Positions 60,739 through 63,657 of a stretch of DNA of 63,657 nucleotides are shown piece by piece. Where the stretch lies: NCBI GenBank assembly GCA_026394055.1, contig JAPKYZ010000091.1, positions 1 to 63,657 of the forward strand, in the 5' to 3' direction. The notes under the pieces are model-generated. The model saw only the letters and a program-made list of their open reading frames with translations, was not told the DNA's origin and searched no databases. Both the position numbers and the translations under genes were made by a program. How positions within the stretch are numbered: position 1 is the stretch's first letter; the number at the start of each line of letters is the position of its first letter. The DNA comes from Acidobacteriota bacterium (GTDB taxonomy: Bacteria > Acidobacteriota > Terriglobia > Bryobacterales > Bryobacteraceae).

Positions 60739-63138
60739 TTAGCGTTTTAACGTCGCTCCGGCCGGGTCCAGCACAACTTTTGTGGGGGGACTCGGCAGCA
60801 CCACGGTGAGGGTAGCCGGTTCATTACTTACCCGCACCCACCGCGTCACCGGCTTGCCTTTGGCCAGCTGGATCTCTACCGGTACAGCATCGGTAAAGTC
60901 GTCCGGGACGCCCGTTTGGGTGACGGTTGCGGTGAGCGTGATCTTGGGCGCCACGCCCTTGGTGGTCCAGCTGAGCTTCAGGTTGGGGATGCCCGTCCCG
61001 GCGGTCCAGGTATCGAAGAAGTTTTCGAGCTTCGGGTCGATAGCGCGGTAGCTGTCGCGGGGGGGCTGCTTGGCCAGAAACGTGGCGGCCAGATCCCGGA
61101 AATCGGTGGTCGACAGGGGCTGCAGACGGTACTTCCGCGCCGTCTCGGTCAGCAAGGCCCAGAACAGTTCATCGCCCAACCGCCGCCGCAACATGTGGAT
61201 CACCCAACTGCCTTTGTCATAGATGATGGTGCGCCAGGAGAACGGAAACTGCGACGAGTTCAGCCGCAGGCCGAACGTCAGCGGACCGGCCGATTCAATC
61301 TCGCGGCCTTCGGGATCTTTGGCGACCAGGCGGCCACGGTACTCACCCAGAATCATGTCCAGCGCCTTCGGGCCCCGCCGCCGCTCCAGCGCCAGCAGCG
61401 ACATATAGTTGGCCAGCGACTCCTGCAGCCAGTCATCGTCGTAGCTCGCAGGCGTCACCGAGTTGCCCCACCACTGGTGGGCCGTCTCATGCGTGGCCAA
61501 CAGCTCCGCGAAGTAGAGCAGCCCCTCCCGGCTCTGCCCCATCTGCGACGGGGTATCCAGATAGGCGAGCGTCGACAAATAGATCAAGCCCGGAAAGCCT
61601 TGGCCGAAGTTGCCCGGGATAGGCGAAACCGACAGCGAAGGCAGCGGCGGCGGGCCCAGGCGCTGAGCAAGCCATTCATAATCCTGCGCCATGTCGGAGG
61701 CGATCTGTTCGATGCGCGCCAACGGGTTGGGCGTCATCAATGGCGGTGCCGGAGCATCCGTGCGGCGGCGCGGCGGAAATGGGGAAGAGGGCATGGGCAT
61801 TGGCGCATTGGCGGGCCGCTGCAGCGCGGGTTCCAGTTGGCGGTTGGCGTAGACCACCACCTCATAGCCGCCCCGGTTGGCGGTCACCTTGGCGTAGTCT
61901 CCCAGATTGAATCCGACAAACCGCAACGGCACGGTCGACCGCCGGTGCGAGATCTTCTCTTCGCCCTCCACCTTCTCGTCCACCAACGCTCCGGAGGCCA
62001 CCAGGCTCAGCCGCCGCGGATAGCGGAACGTGATGTCGTAAAGCGAGAACTGCAGCCCGTGCGACGGATACCAGTTGCCGCGCGCGCCGACAAAGAACAC
62101 CTTGTTGCCCGCGCTGGAGATGACGTCGCCTTCATGCTGAATGACCACCGTGTGCTCGCCCGCGGCCAGCGGCGCCGGGGCCACCAGCAGGAACGAATCG
62201 TTCTGATCGCCGCGCAACAGGTTGGAGCGCAGTTCATCGCGCCGCAGCACTTCCGTGGTGACGCCATCGACGGTAGCCTGCGTCACCTTCATGCGGGGTG
62301 AAATCTCAAACGGCAGCGAGCTGGCCGGTTGGCTCAGCGTCACCTTCAGCTCACTGGTCACCGTTAGATGAAGACCCGCATCCAGCCGGGCCTCGAGACG
62401 CGTGTCGGTGATCTGGAACTCCCGCGCCGGGGCCCGCCGCCGCCCGTCACGAAAGCTGCGGCTGGGAAAGTGGGTCCAGATATCGAAGTAACTGCGGTTG
62501 TCGCGGGAAGCGATCTGGCCGATGGTCAGCTGCTGGCGGGCGCGCGGGTCAAAATAGACATCGAAGTTACCCAACTGGTTTCCCGAAACCGCAGCAAAGA
62601 AGATGCCATCAGCAGGCGGCGCGCCGGAGAGCAGATCGTTGGCTAGGCGCAGTTCAAAGCTGCTCAGCACGTTGCGGATCACCGGCGTCCAACGCGTAGT
62701 GAGCAGCAGCACCTCTTCCCGCGGCGGCTGCGACGCGGATGCCTGGCGCAGGCTTTCCAGCAGCTCCGCACCCGCGTTGTCCGAGAAGAGGAACAACGCC
62801 GTCTTGAAGTGCTCGCTCAGCGTCGGGCTCTTGGTGAAATTGGCCAGCGATTGCCGCTCCGCGCGCGAGGGCGGAATCAGCAGCAGCTCCCCATCGCCTC
62901 CTTCCACTTCGGCCGAAAACACTGCGCCGAGGATACGTCCCTGGACGGGCTTCAGGAACGTGAGCACGCCTTCATTGAGATAGAACCGCGCTTCTTCGCG
63001 TGAGAACTGCAAGTCGCGTACGCGATAACACTGGTCCGGGTCCAGCTCCACTTCCCGCAACTGCTGCGTGAGGGGCGGCGTTGCCGCGGGCAGCACCAGC
63101 GGGAGCATCATCACCAGGAAGAGAGCCGCAAATCTCAC
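60739..63138 (-). CDS. M1 family aminopeptidase, exported
   Basis: The 799-residue protein has a signal peptide (MRFAALFLVMMLPLVLPAATP), a large N-terminal beta region and the M1 catalytic domain with the zinc motif HETAHQWWGN around residues 545-555 and the downstream Glu in LQESLANYM. The C-terminal part matches M1 beta domains. It removes N-terminal residues from peptides, likely in the periplasm or outside. Confidence 0.9.
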   Translation of the reverse strand: MRFAALFLVMMLPLVLPAATPPLTQQLREVELDPDQCYRVRDLQFSREEARFYLNEGVLTFLKPVQGRILGAVFSAEVEGGDGELLLIPPSRAERQSLANFTKSPTLSEHFKTALFLFSDNAGAELLESLRQASASQPPREEVLLLTTRWTPVIRNVLSSFELRLANDLLSGAPPADGIFFAAVSGNQLGNFDVYFDPRARQQLTIGQIASRDNRSYFDIWTHFPSRSFRDGRRRAPAREFQITDTRLEARLDAGLHLTVTSELKVTLSQPASSLPFEISPRMKVTQATVDGVTTEVLRRDELRSNLLRGDQNDSFLLVAPAPLAAGEHTVVIQHEGDVISSAGNKVFFVGARGNWYPSHGLQFSLYDITFRYPRRLSLVASGALVDEKVEGEEKISHRRSTVPLRFVGFNLGDYAKVTANRGGYEVVVYANRQLEPALQRPANAPMPMPSSPFPPRRRTDAPAPPLMTPNPLARIEQIASDMAQDYEWLAQRLGPPPLPSLSVSPIPGNFGQGFPGLIYLSTLAYLDTPSQMGQSREGLLYFAELLATHETAHQWWGNSVTPASYDDDWLQESLANYMSLLALERRRGPKALDMILGEYRGRLVAKDPEGREIESAGPLTFGLRLNSSQFPFSWRTIIYDKGSWVIHMLRRRLGDELFWALLTETARKYRLQPLSTTDFRDLAATFLAKQPPRDSYRAIDPKLENFFDTWTAGTGIPNLKLSWTTKGVAPKITLTATVTQTGVPDDFTDAVPVEIQLAKGKPVTRWVRVSNEPATLTVVLPSPPTKVVLDPAGATLKR

Positions 63139-63599
63139 GTCTCCAGTCTAACGGTGAAGTTGTGGCGGATGGCTAGGGGCGATGTTGCGGTGCTGGAAGA
63201 CTCCGCTCCATTCCTGTCGCGGCTCAGCGTGCGGGGCTGGTGGGTTTTGAGGGCGTTGGTTGTTGGTTCGGAAGGCCCCTCCTGCGGGTCGGGGCTCGGT
63301 ACGGCAGTTGCGACCGCTAGGACGTCCTCAGTTGGGTAGGACTCGCTTTTGCTGATACCCGTATCTGGGGGTAGCGCTGGCAAAAACGAAATCGGACTCA
63401 TTTTTGAGTGCTGCGGCTTTCCCATTTTCGGCGGAACTGTATGTTTTCCAGTTCAATACGGAGACTGTCGAAGGAGCGGCGGAGGCGTTGGCAGCGCTGC
63501 TGGGGTTGAGTTGGGAGCGTTGCGGGGCTAGGCGAATGGACGGGCCCGCTATGTGGCTTCACGCTGAGCCGCGACAGCCATGGAGCGGAGTGCCGGGTC
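63139..63599. other. Gene-poor stretch before the insertion-sequence end
   Basis: No supported gene is seen. Open frames at 63349-63531 and 63404-63619 have no recognised family and no good ribosome site. The dispersed repeat copy at 63566-63592 lies here. Confidence 0.4.
63566..63592. repeat. Dispersed repeat copy, GAGCCGCGAC...GGAGCGGAGTG
   Basis: GAGCCGCGACAGCCATGGAGCGGAGTG differs from the copy at 55897-55922 by a few central bases. It sits just outside the insertion-sequence end. Confidence 0.55.
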
Positions 63600-63657
63600 C
63601 AAACCGGAGACATGGGTGACAGAATGATCCGGAGACATCGGTAACAAACGCAGGGCA
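63600..63657. mobile_element. Probable insertion-sequence end (IS481-like)
   Basis: Two near-identical 18-base units, CCGGAGACATGGGTGACA (63604-63621) and CCGGAGACATCGGTAACA (63629-63646), lie 25 bases apart at the window edge. Such tandem units resemble the terminal sequence of IS481-family elements. The transposase would be beyond the window, so the family is a guess. Confidence 0.5.

Noticed and set aside
63404..63619. 71-codon frame near the right edge
   Set aside because: No family match or ribosome site, and it runs into the insertion-sequence end.

Overview
The window looks like a chromosomal segment from a high-GC Acidobacteria member, most like the Solibacter/Bryobacter group. This rests on several cues: two very large TonB-dependent receptors with an N-terminal carboxypeptidase-regulatory-like domain, a Ser/Thr kinase fused to a TolB-like domain and TPRs, a PEP-CTERM-type exported protein, DUF4331 and CocE/NonD proteins, and hopanoid genes. 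This is inference from gene content; no rRNA or other phylogenetic marker was available.

Layout. 1-2267 is a complex I cluster on the minus strand (nuoA-nuoC-nuoD-nuoE, with no nuoB between A and C). 2451-3308 holds thiS, secG and tRNA-Leu(GAG). 3309-5507 is an island-like stretch: an unknown possible nuclease, an intact mobile-mystery-protein-A regulator and a truncated Fic partner. 5508-8557 carries exported proteins. 8698-15022 is a hopanoid locus (hpnJ, two small SMR/EamA-like transporters, hpnI). It has been invaded twice: a cytosine-methyltransferase/endonuclease unit sits between two 70-bp copies of the hpnJ start region, and a UPF0175/PIN toxin-antitoxin pair is spliced between hpnJ and the transporters. 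15139-20773 has a TonB receptor, an amidohydrolase, a 49-residue basic protein and a DUF4260 membrane protein. 20794-23079 has a YafQ-type toxin-antitoxin pair and guaA.

23210-27911 is a compact plus-strand operon that looks like copper and redox handling: a Cys-rich exported protein, a CcmH-like protein, MbnP, a three-haem MbnH-like enzyme, a 41-codon ORF, an exported superoxide dismutase and a DJ-1/PfpI protein. 27925-37908 has an esterase, a hybrid histidine kinase, the second TonB receptor, an asparaginase-type Ntn hydrolase and small regulators. 37976-41204 is a well-defined regulatory unit: an AhpD-like/DUF1348/MOSC operon with a sigma-54-type promoter, divergent from a sigma-54 activator, with three matching 12-bp palindromes between them. 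41222-43216 has an ECF sigma factor and two DinB proteins. 43440-50000 has hydrolases, a degenerate M48-like membrane protein and a TonB protein. 51281-52336 has HigBA with a palindromic operator and a selenocysteine tRNA. 52352-63138 has the kinase, a glycosyltransferase, a BsuBI/PstI-type restriction-modification system, MsrA and an M1 aminopeptidase. The last ~55 bases look like an insertion-sequence end.

The most distinctive features are the restriction-modification insertion with a long target duplication, which also leaves an 11-codon hpnJ leader in front of the methyltransferase; the sigma-54 promoter with triple operator; and the three-haem MbnH-like operon.
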